Source of the DNA: Trichobilharzia szidati
Lineage: Eukaryota > Platyhelminthes > Trematoda > Strigeidida > Schistosomatidae
Direction: 5' to 3'
Length of the DNA: 64,000 bases
NCBI GenBank assembly: GCA_944472155.2
Contig: OX235272.1
Location: forward strand, 12,322,354-12,386,353
A program made the translations under genes and the position numbers. Shown in pieces: positions 30,471 through 42,184 of this stretch. The notes beneath the pieces were generated by a model, which saw only the letters and a list, made by a program, of their open reading frames with translations, had not been told where the DNA came from and ran no database searches. Position 1 is the first letter of the stretch. Each line of letters begins with the position of its first letter.

Positions 30471-33349
30471 GTGACAAGTAACCATGTTAACCTCTCCTCC
30501 AATAACTCTGGTTTACTAACGATTACGCTCCTGAATGCTAGATCTCTCCTTAATAAAATAACGTCGCTTCGCTGCCTGGCATACATAGAACGGCCAACAC
30601 TAATAATGGTGACTGAAACCTGGCTTACTACTGATATACCTGACTCAAAGCTAGTAATAGACAACTACGACATCTATAGGAACGATGGAGTTGACAAAAG
30701 AGGAGGCGGTGCTTAATATATGCCTCTAAATCCACTAACTCCAATACTTTCAATAACCCAACTACTGACAAACTCCCTGAATCTAAGTGGATAAGCATCC
30801 ACACAAACGAAAATAAAATTCTCATGGGATGTATATACAGACCCCCTAATAGCCCTCAAATGACTGATATAACTATTGGAAAAATACTAGAGCATGCAGC
30901 TACGCTGGACTTTGACTACAAAGTAGTCTGTGGCGATTTCAACTTACCTGGAGTAAAATGGGATACCTGTACAGGACCTAGAATCCATGACGAGCTACTA
31001 CAAGCTATAGACGTGGGCGGGTGGAAGCAGTGCGTACGCCTCCCTACAAGAAATGAAAACACTCTTGACTTAATCCTTTGTCATGAAATAGAGCCCATCT
31101 CGATAGAGGCAGGAAATAAACTTGATAACAGTGATCACAGCATATTGTACTGCATGCTACCCCTCCGACTAACAACTAAACACACACCTAAAAATTCCCC
31201 GGTGCACTATCAATATAGGGACTATAAGAATGCCGATTGGGAATTCCTATCAGATCTGTTGAGAAGTTCTCACTGGGAAGAATACCTCATCAACAATAAC
31301 TTGGAAGTATCACTTGATATTTTCTACAAAACAATTGGCTCAGCAAGAGACACAATCGCGCCCCTAAAATCTGCTCTAAAGACACAAACTCCATTTAAAG
31401 ACCGCAAAACGCGACTAAAACTAAAGAAATTGAAAAGGAAATACCATGTATTTAAGGAATTCGGTGCGTTAAACCAAATACATGAAACTCTTAAACGGCT
31501 TGAAGATAAACACAAAATGAGGTCAGAACTTGAAGAAAATAAAGCGCTTGTGGGTAACTCCAAAACTCAGGGACTTTGTAGGATATTGCAGAAACGTCTA
31601 AAAAGCAGTAAAGACACTGCTGTAAGCAGCTTGGAACATAAGGGTATAATATACAATGATCCCCAGGTTATAAGTGAACTCCTCAGTGAGTGGTTTTGCA
31701 ATGACGCCAGAGTGCACCCGACCCAAAATTTCCAAATGACCTGCAAAAGTAACCACAAATTAGGCGAAATAGACTTTAATATACAAAATATAGACTCAGC
31801 GATTAAGACTTTGAAGTCTAATGGTAGTACTGGAACAGATGACATACTATCTGTCATGTACAAAAGTGGTAGCACGGAAATGGTAGTCTTGTTACTTAGA
31901 ATATTTACTCTCTCGTTGGAAACTGGAACTTATCCTGAAGTGTGGAAAAGCACATACATATTACCTAAGCACAAAGTAGGGGCCAAAACCAGTGTATGCA
32001 ACTATCGACCTATCAATATAACACCGGTAATATCCCGAATAATGGAGAAAGTGGTTAAAGACCAAGTGTCAGACAACTTACTAGAACATGAACTTATCAA
32101 TCCATCACAACACGGATTTCTTAAAAAAAGATCATGTGTGACCTGTCACATAGACTTTTTCAACGAAGTTACACGAAGTAGGGACAACAGAGAACTAGTA
32201 ATTGTACTATATTTCGGTATAACAAAAGCCTTCGACAGAGTTCCCCATAATCTGCTAGTCGGCAGGTTATGCTCACTAGGGATATGTGACCCTCTCCTGG
32301 GCTGGATAAAATCATTTCTCTGTGGCCGAAGTCAGACAACGAAAGTTGGCTCGATAATCTCAAGGCCAAAACCAGTAAGTAGTGGTGTGATCCAGGGAAG
32401 CGTATTAGGCCCACTCTTATTCATAGTATATATAAACAGTATCTGTGAATGCTTTAGTGTAGGTAAACCAATACTATATGCAGATGACTTAAAAGTGACG
32501 TATAAATGCAAGAACACAGATCTTGGAACAACAGTAAACGCCATACAGCAAGAATTAGAAAAAATGGATAGATGGTGCGACACCTGGCAACTCCAATTTA
32601 ATGTCGAAAAATGTGGCTGGCTCTGCATAGGTTGCAACAATTTAGAACTTGACCTGACAATTCAAGGCCATGCACTTCAATGACTGGAATCTGTACTGGA
32701 CCTAGGGCTGAAATATTCACATAACTTATCATTTTCTGAACATATCTCCAAACAAGTGTCAAAGTCACGCAGACTTATCGGCTTTCTACTCAGGAACTTC
32801 TATAGAAATGAATCCAGAATTCTGTTGTACAAGGTTTGTGTGCGTCCTTTATTTGATTACTGTTCATTCATGTATAGTAGCATACGCATAGAGGACAAAT
32901 TGAAAGTCGAGGGAGTGCAGAGGTACTTCACGTTAAAATTACTCGGAACTGAAAATGGTACGAACTACTCCACTAGATGTGATACCCTAGGACTAGAAAC
33001 ACTATGGCTAAGACGCCTGAGACTAAACTTGACACTTTACTATAAGCTTCTAAACCACTTAGTTTTTACCTCTACTAATGGCACTCGACTTTCAGATGAC
33101 AATGGCTACAAACTAAGACACACTAAGAGTACAGTAGCTATCGAACAATGTAAAACAGCCACCAGGCAAAAGTTTTGCTTGATTAGGTATGCACAGATAT
33201 GGAATAAACTGCCAATGGAAATGCGTCAAGCAAGTATATTGGCCTCCTTCAAAAAGGTGCTTAATGACAAACTACAAGAGTTTGCAAACGATAGTAGTTC
33301 TAGTTCCTATCTGAGAGCCTCCGAAATTATAGGTCCATTTAATGTATAA
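30471..33349 (+). pseudogene. CR1-like ORF2: APE endonuclease and reverse transcriptase, disabled
   Basis: The endonuclease part has LLNARSLLNKITSLRCL, LIMVTETWL, GCIYRPPNSP, VVCGDFNLPGVKWD and LDNSDHSILYC (the SDH catalytic motif). The reverse transcriptase has GSTGTDDI, NYRPINITPVISRIMEKVV, TKAFDRVPHNLL, SSGVIQGSVLGPLLFIVYI and the YADD box, then a CR1-type C-terminal domain to 33349. Lesions: a stop/frameshift at about 30713 after DKRGGGA; an in-frame TGA at 32681-32683 (probably CGA-derived, because homologous sequence continues in frame); and motif A reads LYFGITKAFD where a catalytic Asp is expected before ITKAFD. The copy is therefore inactive. It is CR1/Jockey-superfamily, not a host polymerase. 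Confidence 0.8.
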
Positions 33350-34215
33350 GCTTAAATACTACACCTGCTGTTTTTTGCCTATATTTATAATTCTAGATAA
33401 AACATTAGCGGTTAACATACGTATCCTCAAACAGACAAGAAATCTCGTTTGTAAAACTACTACCCAACACAATAAGTGGAATAAAATGGACATAAGCCGA
33501 CAACATGGAAAAGGCATAACTCACCACAATATCACATGGACAGACGTACGCTCGTTGGGCACCATATATCTCTCACCAACTGCAACCCACCTTTCCTTAG
33601 ATAATGTGATGATGTAATGTTGCTCAGCAGTTAATATTCTCAACTCCTGTCGGAACAGCTGAAATTCATAAACCTTCCTCATGCTAAGAAAATACCCATG
33701 AGCAGTAGAAATCCATTAATTAATGCGTCTGAAGCTTATGTATTTACTCCCAACAATGACATTGCAGATCAAATGAGATAAACATATCACTGATTTCAAA
33801 ATAACACATCAATGGACTATAATTCAAGGATGCTGCACAGAACGAAGTTATGTATGAATATTTACTTCAAGCTTTATTTTTTTTCCCAGGCACTTACAAT
33901 CCACCCACCAAAGACCTGCTTTTTGTTAATACGAAGACAATACTTCTGTATTTCCTGATGTGTTGCACTCACTGACAATCTAGCAGATTTTTCCAACTTT
34001 GCACAGAAATGATTGTATATAAGTGAAACGGCCGTTTTATACTGCTGGGATTAACATTTATCAAGTGCATGCATTATCTCCAGCGGACATGTAAAGCATA
34101 TCTTGTTGCAGCGTGTAAATTTTGATTGAATTATATGGTTCTATTTCTGTAACAATTTGATGATGCCTGTAAACTGGTGTCCCTCATGTACTGTACTATG
34201 AGAATAAATTTTTTA

Positions 34216-34680
34216 TTCATTCATGTGCGTAAAGAGGGAATGTATTATTGTAAGACACACTTTATTGTTTTATGAGGGACTTGACTTCAAGTTTTATTTA
34301 TTTTCCCAAGTATCTGTAATCTGTCCAACGCATACTTGGGTTTTTTTGTTAATGAGAAGTCAATATCTCTATATTTCTTGGTGTGTTCCATTGAATCACC
34401 AGTTATCCGATTTTTCCCACAAACTGAAGATAAAATGACAGCAACCATGTTATTTAACCGCAAATCATGTAATTTAAATATGTAACTTAAATAATACTTA
34501 TCCATGGCTTTACAACTTATGTGTCCTACATAGGTGGGAATAAATATGTACCTTATTACATTATCATTACTAACTATGCTTACTATTCGTATGTGTAATT
34601 TATCGAATTGATGATGCCTGTAAACTGGCGTCCCTCATGTACAAAAATGAGAATATACTATTATTATTATTAAATAGTAA
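34216..34680 (+). mobile_element. Second CR1-type 3' tail, 5'-truncated
   Basis: 34280-34670 repeats, in diverged form, the 33868-34215 segment: CTTCAAGTTTTATTTATTTT, CTTGGTGTGTTCCATTGA and GATGATGCCTGTAAACTGG at about 34610. It ends in an ATT tail at 34660-34672. It looks like an independent, severely truncated insertion of the same family next to the first tail. Confidence 0.55.
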
Positions 34681-34734
34681 GGAAGATGAGGTAAGAATTT
34701 TCGGCACTTCATTTACGAATAGTAAGAATAGCAG

Positions 34735-35782
34735 GAGGCCAAGTACAGTTCTCTGAGGTATTTATTTATTTATTTAAACGCATTAGAACTTGGTACAATA
34801 TGGCACCAAGAAGGATGCGCCACACAATAATAATAAAACAACATAGATGAAAAAAAAGGAAGGAAGGCAGGAAAAGAAAAAATATATATAAGTAGAGAAC
34901 GAATAAAGAGCTTCATCTGGAAGGAAAACACTCATTCTTAACAGGTTCAAACAGTGTTCGTTAACTATCATCGGGAATGGAAGAAAGAAGGAAATCGCAA
35001 CACATTCGCCATTGATTACGATTCTTGGCCATATCCGATAACGTTTCGAGCCATCGATTTGAGCTATCTCTCAGACCCCAACCAGGGAGTCTTGACACAC
35101 CAACCGATGCTAATCTAGCACAGAAATCCTTCATCCCACGACGCCACGTCATGGGCTGACCACCTCTCCGCCTTTTCCATCCCGTCACAGGGCTAGCGAA
35201 CAGAGACCTGTACGGAAGCCTCTGGGGTGACATTCGCAGCACATGTCCAAGCCACCGGAGCCGGTGTTTCCATATGACGACATTCAATGAATGGTGATCT
35301 CCACTGTGTTCAAACACACGCCGCCGAACCTCAGAATTACTCACGCGATGATGCCATCGAACGCAAGCAATCCTGCGGAGACAGCGGTGATCGAACACGC
35401 AGAGTCGCCTCACATCCTCAGCTCGGAGAGGCCAGGTTTCACAGGCGTAGAGCAGCGCAGCCCGCACCGAAGCATTGTATACCCGACCTTTGACAGCCAG
35501 GCTAACGTCGCGACGGTGCCAGAGGTGGTTCAAGTTGATGTATGCCACCCTAGCCTTCATTATACGGTTGGAAATCTCATCCGTCACCCCTCCGCCAGCA
35601 CTCACACAACTACCCAGATACACAAACTTATCTGCAACTTCAAGTGGTTCACCTGCAAGAGTGAGTGCAGGTACAGGCTCCTGCCAATCTTGTAACAGTA
35701 CTTTGCACTTAGATGGTGCAAAGCACATACCATACTTACAGACACTGATCGCCAACTGTGTTAGAAGTCGCATTGGGAACAA
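34735..35782 (-). mobile_element. RTE-3 LINE, 5'-truncated, open frame kept
   Basis: A 273-codon frame plus a 3' UTR with TTTA repeats at 34759-34776. Related to 48245-48900 on plus. Confidence 0.65.
34961..35782 (-). pseudogene. RTE-3 polyprotein C-terminal part (open but truncated)
   Basis: The segment just after the reverse transcriptase active site: CFAPSKCKVLLQDWQEPVPA, DKFVYLGSCVSAGGG, VTDEISNRIMKARVAYINLN, HLWHRRDVSLAVKGRVYNAS and LLYACETWPLRAEDVRRLCV, then RLRWLGHVLRMSPQRLPYRS, GWKRRRGGQPMTWRRGMKD and LSDMAKNRNQWRMC. GC content is visibly higher than the surroundings, suggesting a younger insertion. The YADD motif is absent. The plus-strand frames at 35287-35882 are shadows of it. 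Confidence 0.7.
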
Positions 35783-35989
35783 CCATTTTGAGGACTACTC
35801 ACTAACATCTCGAAACGACACGGATAGGCTGGGAATCTCGACAAAGGCGAAAGGTTGTCGAAGGTTAAGAAGCCAAGGTTAGCAAAGGTAAAATACAGGA
35901 AACTATGTGTAAAAATAAAAGTAAGATAGGAAGGAAATAAGTTGCTTGAGGGATCAATATTGCTTGGAGTCATTTTTCACTAGCGCGCG
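35783..35989. other. Short unassigned spacer
   Basis: No feature recognised between RTE-3 and repeat E. Confidence 0.3.
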
Positions 35990-36230
35990 TTGAGTTTCAA
36001 TGAGAGTTCGTTGCTTCAATTCATTCATTGTGTGCGGGCTGAGATACTGCCCGGGCGCCCAGACCGAAGCAGGTGGTTTTATTAAGGGACCACCCCCCGA
36101 GCCTTTGACTTGGAGTCTAATCCGCAAGGCAGCGGAGCAGCGTCAGGAGCTGTATTCCCATGGTTGCCGGTGACCCATATGGGTTCATACGCCATTCGAT
36201 CCAATTGGAAACTGGAGCCCATGTACCCCA
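35990..36230. repeat. Repeat E copy 1
   Basis: Shares with 53270-53500 the order GTGTG(C/A)GGGCTGAGATACTGCC, ACCGAAGCAGGTGGTT, GGAGCTGTATTCCCAT, GGGTTCATACGCCATTC. Class unknown. It is adjacent to RTE-3-like sequence in both places. Confidence 0.45.
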
Positions 36231-36371
36231 TGGTAACTGCTTTTAGTCTAATCGCTATCCAAACAACCTTCCTGGCATGGTAGGACCTGCAGGGACATGA
36301 GTCCCAGCCAGTTTAGCTTGTTGGGTCACTGCGGCATTCAAGCCCGACCACCACGGCAAGGTAGCAGTTAT
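36231..36371 (+). repeat. Repeat D copy at a CR1 breakpoint
   Basis: A full D module (GGTAACTGCTTTTAGTCTAA through GGCAAGGTAGCAG). Its right edge coincides with the loss of CR1 homology after SAVPQ in the minus-strand reverse transcriptase, so it marks an insertion or recombination point. Confidence 0.6.
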
Positions 36372-38335
36372 CTGAGGCACTGCACTTAGTACTGCTTTCC
36401 ACCCTGATAGTACACCATTAACCCTTACCTTCTGCCTCCTATCCATCAGGTAGTCACTAAGCCACTCACATAAGCGTTGGTCTAATCCGAAATGTTTAAG
36501 TTTACTAAGAAGACCTAAGTGGGATACCTTATCGAATGCTTTACCAAGATCGATAAATACAACGTCCAGTAGATGGTTTTTATCCCTGGCCTCAACCCAA
36601 TCTTCCCTAGCTAACAGTAAGTTTGTCAAGCAGGATTGTTCTGGTCGGAGCCCATGCTGTTCAAATGCCAGTAAGCCATGTTTTTCCGTATGAGCTAAGA
36701 GCTGGTCCCTTATGAGTTTTTCTAATACCTTTGCTATAATGCAGGTCAGACTTACAGGCCTGTAGTTAGATACTAACTGCATGTTCCCATCTTTGGAGAT
36801 GGGGCTCATAAAAGCATTTTTCCAGTCCCTGGGTAGCCTAGCCTGGATCAGAGACATCTGAAAAATCTCCGTAAGTGGAATGTATATTATATCCGCCAAG
36901 GAGGTTAGGAATCTAGGGTGAAGTCCGTCTGGTCCAGGTGATTTACCTAGCTTCAACTTAGACAGTAGTTTCAGAACCACTGCATCATCTACCACAATTG
37001 GGGGCATTTTAGGGGCTACATCAATTACTTCGCTACACCACTGGGTGGTACGTTTAGGCGAGAAAACATTACAGAAGTATTCAGAGAGCTCCTCAGCTTT
37101 TGTTTTGTCTGACTCAGCAGCCTCGCCTGTGTTGCTAATTAGGGACTGTATTCCACTACTAGTTTTAGTCCTACGTTCAATAAATGAGTACAGTCTTTTT
37201 GGATAATGCACACAATCCAGTACTAACTGTCTCTCATACTCTATACGACTTTTGTCAATCTCAAACTTACAAAGGTTTCGAACTTTGCAGTATTACATCC
37301 GAAAGTCATCCCTCCCAGTCACAGCAAACCGGCCCCATAAGTTCTTTCGTTTTCTTAGTGACCTCCTTATTTCATTGCTAATCCAAGGTGGTTTATGAGA
37401 GAATTTTCGAGACGTAGACCAAGGTACAAAGGGTGCAGTGACGCACTCTAGTGTGTTCCTAAATCCCACCCAAGCCTCCTCGACAGTCTGGTGTGAATTA
37501 ACAGACCAGCCAGCTAGGGTTGCTGCATTTTGGATTGCAGGTATATTCGCTTTCCAAACGTTTGGGCGAGCGGCTGTTGACCTATGTGTGAGGGCCTGGA
37601 TCCTGAACATAAAAGTAATAACTATGTGGTGACTACTGCTTAGCGGCGCCAGGCACCCAATGTTACCGACATCCTCCTTCTGGTATGTTAGCACCAAGTC
37701 TAGAGTGCACGGATCATGTTCAGGACGGCACAGTGTTGGTGCATCCACATTCTGCACAAGTGCGCATTCAAGTACTGCCAGTATTAGTTACCTGTTGAAA
37801 CAATTGTTCGAAGTAGCTGATGTTAATTCCTCCCAACTAATATGAGAGGCATTAAAATCACTTACTATTAGACACCTATTCTTTCTACTCCACGTCTTTG
37901 GGTGATTTATAACGAAATTGTCAGCTTGGCTGGTAGGACTTCTATAAATAACCCCTATCGTTACAGTGCCTTTGTTCAAGTTAATGACACAACCTGCGGC
38001 TTCACAGGTGCCACTGTCATGAGCTTCCGACAACGTCGACCTAATTCCTATGTCATCTCGGATGTAAAGAGCGGCCCCTCACCTTTCCGACTACTTACTC
38101 TGTCTGCTCTAATGCAGATGTACCCAGGTATGAGTGGAGTTAAGTCTATACCCATTAACAACCATGTTTCGGTGATAGCAATCACATCCGGCTGTAGTTC
38201 CTCAGTCAACACTCCTAGTTCGGGAAGCTTATTCCTAAGACTACAAGCGTTCACGTAGCATACTGAGAGACCTATGTGTTCACTCGACTTATGAACAGAG
38301 AACTGGGCAACACAGGTTTCCAATACCTCACACAC
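36372..38335 (-). pseudogene. CR1-like LINE ORF2, 5' part (endonuclease and RT to GVPQ motif)
   Basis: Endonuclease remnants on minus: VCYVNACSLRNKLPELGVL and DVIAITETWL (38335-38048), GVIYRSPTS and LIVSDFNASHISWEEL (38033-37788), then LDLVLTYQ and SSSHHIVITF (37757 frame), where the catalytic SDH is altered. The reverse transcriptase (37211 to about 36375) has YPKRLYSFIERR, KLKLGKSPGPDGLHPRFL, NYRPVSLTCIIAKVLEKLI, HLLDVVFIDLGKAFDKVSH and ends at VLSAVPQ. Four frames cover one ORF. It is cut before RT motif C. Confidence 0.75.
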
Positions 38336-39232
38336 CGAGAACCCAACAGTTTGAGGTCTTTTTCACTTTTTTCTAATCGGGCCTTTAATTCAGACACTGC
38401 TTCTCTTCCATTAATTCTATCTTAAAATGCCAGTCTGGCCTAATTCTCATCTTTCTGTTCTTGATCTTGAATGCGCTGTTGAGAATAGTAGTTTTCTCCA
38501 TCTCGTTCCCCAGTACTACCTTCAGCAGTCGTGGGGGACTTTCCGCTGCATCGACGATTCGTTTGCCGATACTGATGACTTTCCTTATGTGAACATTATT
38601 TGTTTTTTCCGGAAGTATTTCACAGATGATGGAGCTAACTATTTCGAGATCGTCAGCATGTCGAGCAGCTGGATCTTCTTCGATTCCTCCAAGTTCCAAA
38701 TTACTATACTGTATTTCGAGTCCGAAGGTTTAATCTTATCAGTGTTTACGGCCGTTGAGACCTTATCACTAAGCACAGTACTTTTCTCTTTCCTATGATT
38801 CTCGAGCTTCCTACTCTTCGGCGCTAGCCGGGTGGAATCAGATGGTTCCACTTTACTCTCGCCGCAGTTGGAAGCTGTGCGTTCACCAGACACGCAACGC
38901 TTCATCTTTGTGGTATCACCGTGCCGTCTTACAATGTTGCCACTGTTTGCCCTCCTAGGTTTTCGGGGCTTTTTCTGTGCTGTTGTAGACTGCTGGGCAC
39001 ACTTTACCTCTGTTGCTTCTTTCGCAGCTAGGGGATGTGGTTCTGTCTCAGTCTTATGACGAAGGCCAGAATCCTCACTTATAACGTCTGTACTAGATGC
39101 TGCATTTTCCCCCTCATCAGTGGTTTTTGGTAACTTCTCGGACATGAGAAATCCTATGGCTTCTTGGATGAGGACATCCAACGGGTTTGTACAAAATTTG
39201 CACATCCACGGAGATGATGGTTGCACCAACAC
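38336..39232 (-). pseudogene. CR1-like LINE ORF1
   Basis: The frame 39232-38639 is basic and Ser/Glu-rich (PKKPRKPRRANSGNIVRRHG-like stretches) and ends YSIVIWNLEESKKIQLLDML. After a shift, 38699-38385 gives HADDLEIVSSIICEILPEKT, RLLKVVLGNEMEKTTILNSA and RKMRIRPDWHFKIEL. ILWN/NLEES followed by a small RRM-like fold and a RPD motif is a common layout of CR1-type ORF1 proteins (RNA-binding chaperone). One frameshift. Confidence 0.6.
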
Positions 39233-40759
39233 TTAGACCCAAACCATATGTCTAACATAACCCTAAACCCTGAAAGATAAAGGTAGACACAGCAGATCGA
39301 CTATAAGCTGTTGAATCAAAGCATACTCCACATTCGTAGCTATGGATATGGTTGTATATTCAGGTTAATTCGATGGCTGCTATAGTTAGCCTTCACCATC
39401 TGTGCCTAGAAGTTCTTTGCTCAGATGGAAGCATGTATTAACTGCAATCATTGGGCAGCACGTCGTCACAGGATATTGTAATGATTCATTCAGTGAGAAT
39501 AAAGAACTTAATTGTTGATTGAACCCGAAGCAGTTTCAGTCTTAAAGCCTCATGTCCTAAAATTATGAAGTTGGATATCCAATAACCTGGAAATTGCACA
39601 GACAGTGCACTCGCGCCTAATTGAAAAGGTGCGTTACTTACGGATTCCGCGATGGTTTTTATACTTTCGCAGTTTTAGGTATTTATATAATTCAAGCAAG
39701 ATTTGGTAACAAATATTATGAATTCCGGTTTTGCTTCTAAAACGTAGTCTGAATGCAAGTAGCCCAATTATTACAACATACAGACTAGCAGTTAACATTG
39801 ACTGTCGGTGTGGGCATTTCGCAGAAATAGGAGACTTTTCCCGATGAAGCAGTGCGACGCAGTACAATTTTTCATACTGGCCTCACTGTTGCATGTCAAG
39901 TATTATTAACTCATCCTGTAAATTGTGTCCACTATAAGCCGCATAGCTTTGAACTTGTGCAGTAGATAAATTATGACTAGATCTAGAGCTCCCAAGAATC
40001 AGAGATAAGTCGTGAGAAGCTACGTACTTGTCATGTGCTGAAATTAATACATCATACATTTATAGCTGTTTCGTAACTCAACCTAAATAGAAAATCAGAG
40101 GATTTTCGGAACAATTTTATGGTCTTGTTTTTTTTGCATCCCGTGAAAATCGCCCTGTTAAGTTGCCCCTGAAACCCCAAACTTTTATTTGGAAGTTTAC
40201 ATATGACAATGAAATACTAATCCGAATAATATACCTTTAGCTTTGTGAATATGAATGGCATTCAAAAACCTTGATGATGAAATGAAACTGGTAGAGTAGG
40301 CGTTGGTGTTAAATGACTATTTTATAAAATCGATTAAGATCACGAAAAATCACTAGAACAAGAAATAATAATGAAACGATTAATGACAACAAATATGAAA
40401 GAACTTGAGACATTTACGTTTATAAGGAGGGGAAAACTGGGGCCGTGTGGAATTCTTAATAAAACCTGCAAACTCGCTCAGTGACAAGCTTTGTAGGTTA
40501 AAGGATCCTATTGACCAAATTATACAAAATGATGTAGTTTACAAAATACATCGCAATGACTGTTAGGTCACACACCAGTAGATCTGGGTAGTTAGACTAT
40601 GTGAACATGAGAATTTAGCTAAATATAGAATGGTTGACACTGCAGAGGTAAGTAATCTTTAGAAAAATTCAGCAATTGCGTTGCATGCAATTAAGACAGC
40701 CACACAATAGAGTGGGACGGAGTTACAATTCTGAAAAGTAATACAAACAGATGGAAGGA
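39233..40759. other. No gene recognised
   Basis: AT-rich, with only short frames. I see no repeat shared with the rest of the window apart from a possible AACCCTAAACCCT telomere-like word at about 39257. Confidence 0.4.
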
Positions 40760-41190
40760 GATATAAAACTTGGGCACTGTGATAGAGTATAACTCCATTA
40801 TGGATAAGATTTTATCTTGATAAATCACACAGTTATACAGTAATATTACTGTATAACACTGTGATTTATCAAAATAAAGTCATATCCATAATGGAGATGA
40901 AGGGAGAGGTTGATTATTAGATCTTTGTTCATCGAATCTACATCCAACACGTTCAGTAGGAATGTCTCATCACTACTGCCAACCAAATCAAGAGATGACA
41001 AATAGTGAGCTTATATCAAGGAAGTTATGTCAGTGCCTTGATAGGAATATGAGCAATGAATTGTGGTCAAGATGTCATCAGTGAATAATGCTGTATCACT
41101 TTGATATTTATCGAGCAAAATTATTCTATGATAGAATTATACTCTGCTATAATGCCCAAGTTCTATTTTTATATCAATGAATAAAGGTTA
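40760..41190. mobile_element. PLE-B termini in inverted arrangement
   Basis: AAACTTGGGCACTGTGATAG at 40767 and its counterpart AATGCCCAAGTTCTATTTTT near 41150 face each other around PLE-B terminal sequence. This contains GATAAATCACACAG and a decayed hammerhead at 41045-41090 (GAGCAATGAATTGTGGTCAA, ATGTCATCAGTGAA). No coding part remains. Confidence 0.5.
40792..40898. repeat. Near-perfect palindrome, arms about 53 bp, no spacer
   Basis: The arms 40792-40845 and 40846-40898 are reverse complements with about five mismatches. The centre is ACAGTAATATTACTGT. They are two PLE-B ends joined end to end, able to form a cruciform or long hairpin RNA. Confidence 0.65.
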
Positions 41191-41515
41191 TGTAAAAATG
41201 AATATGAAAATGCTCTTGAAGTTCTGGGACGAAAATTTGATCATTTTAAACCTACGCAAACAATTTTTGGGTAGTTTGTTTTGTTGTAATCGGCTAAGTA
41301 ATTTTCACTGGCATGTGCTCAAAATAATGATTACGCCAAGGTAGTCAGACTAACCAACCCCCCCCCTCTATAATAAATTGCTGAGACTTTTATAGTTGTC
41401 ACCAAAATATTGCGTTTTTTGTCTAAGTTTACCTGAAGAAGATTCGAAGCCAAATTCTAGTGTACGTTTATGATATAACAGTGTACAGGTCATTTGATAG
41501 CTTTACATATGGCAA

Positions 41516-41580
41516 ATGAAACTGGGTTCAAACCCGTAATCTATTGATTAGAAGTCCAGTGATTTTCAGCTCTCAACCTG
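41516..41580 (-). repeat. tRNA-Arg(TCT)-like relic
   Basis: The minus strand reads CTGGACTTCTAATCAATAG (anticodon arm with TCT) and ACGGGTTTGAACCC (T-arm/B box). The 5' half is poorly matched, so it is a pseudogene or SINE head and not a working tRNA. Confidence 0.4.
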
Positions 41581-41689
41581 AGGCGGACCTGCCTTGTAAA
41601 ATCGTCTTACAGCTGACTGAAGCAAAGCATATGCCAAATGTACATAGTGTTTCAAAAGACCCTAGCTTTCAGTGTCTTCATTCAGACAA

Positions 41690-42000
41690 AAATTGTATCG
41701 TCTAATTGCTGTTTTCTTTTTATTAAGTCAATCGACCGGTTAGTCATCAGTATGTCTACCATTACACTAAATAGGAATGGTGACTTAGGGTGTCTCTAGC
41801 GGACGACACTGGTTATTATCACTGCAGACGTCAACAACTGTCCATCAGCTCTTAAATGGCAGCAAGACTCCAAGTAAAATACCTTGCTTATCTTGATATT
41901 CTCTTCCCATTTCAATATTGTCATAATACATTTCGACAAAATCAACTGCTTTCTTTAGCTCAAGAAATATGGCAAGTGTTTGATGTCGCTTAATATTTCT
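41690..42000 (-). mobile_element. RTE reverse transcriptase fragment
   Basis: Minus-strand broken frames: LAIFLELKKAVDFVE (RT motif A region) at about 41985-41940 and PFLFSVMVDILMTN (the SPFLF segment after motif B) at about 41780-41740. This is the only RT core piece of an RTE here, and it is heavily decayed. Confidence 0.5.
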
Positions 42001-42184
42001 CCCCCCCTCCAACATGTAGGAAATTGAAGATTTACTTAGTGTGCACTTATTCTAGATCATATTTGTTTGTTTCTTCCGGATATATTTTACTTCAGCTGTA
42101 TTTAGTGTCCTTACGACTGTGAGCTTTTTATTATCGTCGATACTTGATTAGTCAAGTTGATCTTCAAGCACAGAGACGATTGAA

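Larger units (their letters stand above)
30009..34215 (+). mobile_element. CR1-like LINE, plus strand, nearly full-length
   Basis: An ORF1-like frame (30022-30465), ORF2 (30471-33349, with lesions) and a long 3' region form one element. The 3' region ends GATGATGCCTGTAAACTGG / TGTCCCTCATGTAC and an ATTC-type tail near 34200-34215. It starts exactly where the minus-strand CR1 fragment is cut, so it probably inserted there or replaced adjacent sequence. Confidence 0.65.

Noticed and set aside
30824..32683. 619-codon frame as a host gene
   Set aside because: It encodes LINE endonuclease and reverse transcriptase motifs with upstream frameshift and downstream stop; it is part of a CR1-like element.
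35287..35882. Three overlapping plus-strand frames
   Set aside because: They are antisense shadows of the RTE-3 coding region at 34961-35782.
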